NCBI GenBank assembly: GCA_020025755.1 | Contig: JAHHRO010000029.1 | Coordinates: forward strand, 1-25,721 | Direction of reading: 5' to 3' | DNA from: Butyricicoccus sp. | Lineage (GTDB): Bacteria > Bacillota > Clostridia > Oscillospirales > Butyricicoccaceae | Length of the DNA: 25,721 nt | Shown: positions 24,738-25,721 of the stretch, in pieces | Layout: each line of letters opens with the position of its first letter | Numbering within the stretch: the first letter of the stretch is position 1 | Notes under the pieces: model-generated | Seen by the model: only the letters and a program-made list of their open reading frames with translations | Told to the model about the DNA's origin: nothing | Database searches by the model: none | Made by a program: the position numbers and the translations under genes

Positions 24738-24906
24738 TCTAGGGGCTATCTGAAAAGTCGAAATTCTAGTCTTTTTCCACAGTACATGGCATCTGCTGCG
24801 TTGAAAATACTTGGAATCCACCAAGGATTCCTGCGTTTTTTGCCTTGCATCTGCACACGCACTGCGAAAAATTCGTCGATTTCTTTGTTTTCAGATACGC
24901 CCTAGA
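24738..24906. mobile_element. MITE-like terminal-inverted-repeat element
   Basis: A 169-bp non-coding segment between the MCP and transglycosylase genes. Its ends are 19-bp inverted repeats with 17 matches: TCTAGGGGCTATCTGAAAA (24738-24756) against the complement of 24888-24906. Inside are a perfect 7-bp inverted repeat GGAATCC-ACCAA-GGATTCC (24813-24831) and a direct repeat GCATCTGC (24789 and 24847). No transposase or ribosome site; no obvious target duplication. The structure suits a miniature transposable element or related dispersed repeat. Confidence 0.6.
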
Positions 24907-24925
24907 AAAGAAAGGAGAGAGCTGT

Positions 24926-25639
24926 TTGAAAGTACAAAATAACTTGATGATGGACTGGGCGATCAGAGGGCTGGCTGCCCAGCAGCTCCCACAGACGGGC
25001 AGCATCGATTCCTTTGCACGGATTCTGGCAGAGCGTATGGGGAATGATAGACCGCAGATCTCGTCCGGAAGCAAAAGTATGGACGAAATGTTTGAACGTG
25101 CATCCAGAGCAACCGGAGTTCCCGTCAATCTGCTCAAGGCCGTTGCAAAGACAGAGTCAGATTTCGATCCCAATTGCGTATCCCATGCCGGTGCTATGGG
25201 CATCATGCAGCTGATGCCCTGCAATGTGGAAGAATACCATGTAAAAGATCCATTTGATCCCGAGGAGAACATCATGGCAGGGGCACAACAGCTTGCGGAC
25301 CTGTTTCGTAGATATGATGGAGACCTCACCCTGACGCTTGCAGCATATAATGCAGGAAGCGGTAATGTGGCAAAGTATGGCGGTGTGCCGCCGTTCAAGG
25401 AGACACAGAACTATGTGCGCAAGGTCACTGCACTCGTAGGGCAGGATATCACCATCCCGACCGCACGCAATACAGTAACAGGTCACGGTCAGGGGCTTGG
25501 TGGTGAATTGCCGATCGTCACGATGGATGCACTGCTGGAAGATAAGATGCAGCAGCTCATCTATATGATGGCACAGGGAATGAAGTACAGCCTGCCTATT
25601 CTCGATTTGTCAGAGGATACCAGCCCGTTTTATCTGTAA
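24926..25639 (+). CDS. Lytic transglycosylase (SLT domain)
   Basis: A 237-residue soluble lytic murein transglycosylase. The SLT core (about 55-160) shows catalytic Glu77 in AVAKTESDFDP, then SHAGAMGIMQLMP, ENIMAGAQQLADLF and LAAYNAGSGNV, all family motifs. It cleaves peptidoglycan strands to give 1,6-anhydro ends, here probably to make room for flagellar parts. No signal peptide or TM segment is visible, so export by the flagellar type III system is a possibility; the N-terminal 50 residues are uncharacterised. TTG 24926 is chosen: AAGGAG lies 8 nt upstream. The nearest ATG (24947) is about 29 nt from it, and upstream Met codons fall inside the MITE-like element. The C-terminal 60 residues extend beyond the SLT fold. 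Confidence 0.88.
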   Translation: MKVQNNLMMDWAIRGLAAQQLPQTGSIDSFARILAERMGNDRPQISSGSKSMDEMFERASRATGVPVNLLKAVAKTESDFDPNCVSHAGAMGIMQLMPCNVEEYHVKDPFDPEENIMAGAQQLADLFRRYDGDLTLTLAAYNAGSGNVAKYGGVPPFKETQNYVRKVTALVGQDITIPTARNTVTGHGQGLGGELPIVTMDALLEDKMQQLIYMMAQGMKYSLPILDLSEDTSPFYL

Positions 25640-25645
25640 ATCCAA

Positions 25646-25667
25646 AGAACTGCCCAAGGGCAGTTCT
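25646..25667 (+). terminator. Hairpin 1 after the transglycosylase gene
   Basis: A perfect 10-bp stem AGAACTGCCC / GGGCAGTTCT around AA, with no T-tract. It starts 7 nt after the stop and may be an mRNA 3'-end stabiliser rather than the terminator itself. Confidence 0.55.
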
Positions 25668-25668
25668 G

Positions 25669-25696
25669 AGGCTGTCGAAAAACTTCGACAGCCTTT
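25669..25696 (+). terminator. Hairpin 2, likely intrinsic terminator
   Basis: A perfect 11-bp stem AGGCTGTCGAA / TTCGACAGCCT with a 4-nt loop, followed by only TT, so the T-tract is weak. Nearest candidate terminator for the transglycosylase transcript. Confidence 0.6.
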
Positions 25697-25720
25697 CCAG
25701 GGGGATCCGATCCCCCTGGA
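25696..25720. repeat. Perfect palindrome at window end
   Basis: TCCAGGGGGATC / GATCCCCCTGGA are 12-bp arms around a single base. It is the third hairpin in a row. The T-tract, if any, would lie beyond the window. It may terminate a convergent gene or be part of a dispersed repeat. Confidence 0.6.
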
Positions 25721-25721
25721 T

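Noticed and set aside
1..25721. CRISPR array, tRNA or rRNA genes, integrase or full insertion sequence
   Set aside because: No regularly spaced repeats, no tRNA-like or rRNA sequence and no transposase or recombinase motifs were seen in either strand.

Overview
The window is a motility and chemotaxis locus from a flagellated bacterium of the Bacillota. The leftward gene order cheA-cheW-cheR-cheB / flgM-flgN-flgK-flgL-(YviE/DUF6470)-fliW-csrA-flagellin contains the run flgM-flgN-flgK-flgL-yviE-fliW-csrA-hag known from Bacillus subtilis. Together with FliW/CsrA control, AGGAGG-type ribosome binding sites, TTG and GTG starts and an S-layer-homology (SLH) surface protein, this points to Clostridia or Negativicutes. 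The sequence does not settle which, and no rRNA, tRNA or plasmid/phage gene is present.

Left edge to 4.9 kb (all leftward). A duplicated cassette of sigma-A promoter plus terminator at the extreme left appears to produce a short RNA of about 93 nt. Then come an adenylylsulfate-kinase-like gene and a 667-residue gene whose C-terminal half resembles a sulfotransferase. Both lie directly downstream of the flagellin gene and its terminator. The flagellin has an unusual control region: two near-identical sigma-28 promoters 115 bp apart, a structured leader of about 195 nt from the nearer start, and a Shine-Dalgarno sequence inside a small hairpin whose loop presents GGA, the signature of CsrA repression. 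The fliW and csrA genes sit immediately upstream.

5.0-15.3 kb (leftward). csrA, fliW and the DUF6470 gene overlap one another. They are preceded by hook-filament junction genes (flgL and an unusually long flgK), the FlgN chaperone and the anti-sigma factor FlgM. A short terminal-inverted-repeat element (10620-10716) separates this block from the chemotaxis block cheB, cheR, cheW, cheA.

15.5-22.6 kb (rightward, divergent from cheA). A tightly packed, overlapping operon encodes a FliK-C-terminus-like protein, a stand-alone FlhB cytoplasmic-domain-like protein, a PilZ-like protein and a 1588-residue SLH surface protein with a beta-rich middle and many Ig/FN3-like repeats. It ends in a strong terminator.

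22.7-25.7 kb (rightward). A transmembrane methyl-accepting chemotaxis protein with two HAMP-like segments, a second MITE-like element, and a lytic transglycosylase without a visible signal peptide are followed by three consecutive hairpins at the window end.

The most interesting candidates are: a possible flagellin or surface sulfation pair (sulfotransferase-like plus APS-kinase-like) downstream of flagellin; the short-RNA cassette beside it; the flagellin leader with its CsrA hairpin; and the FliK-like/FlhB-like/PilZ/SLH operon, which could link type III export, c-di-GMP and surface display.
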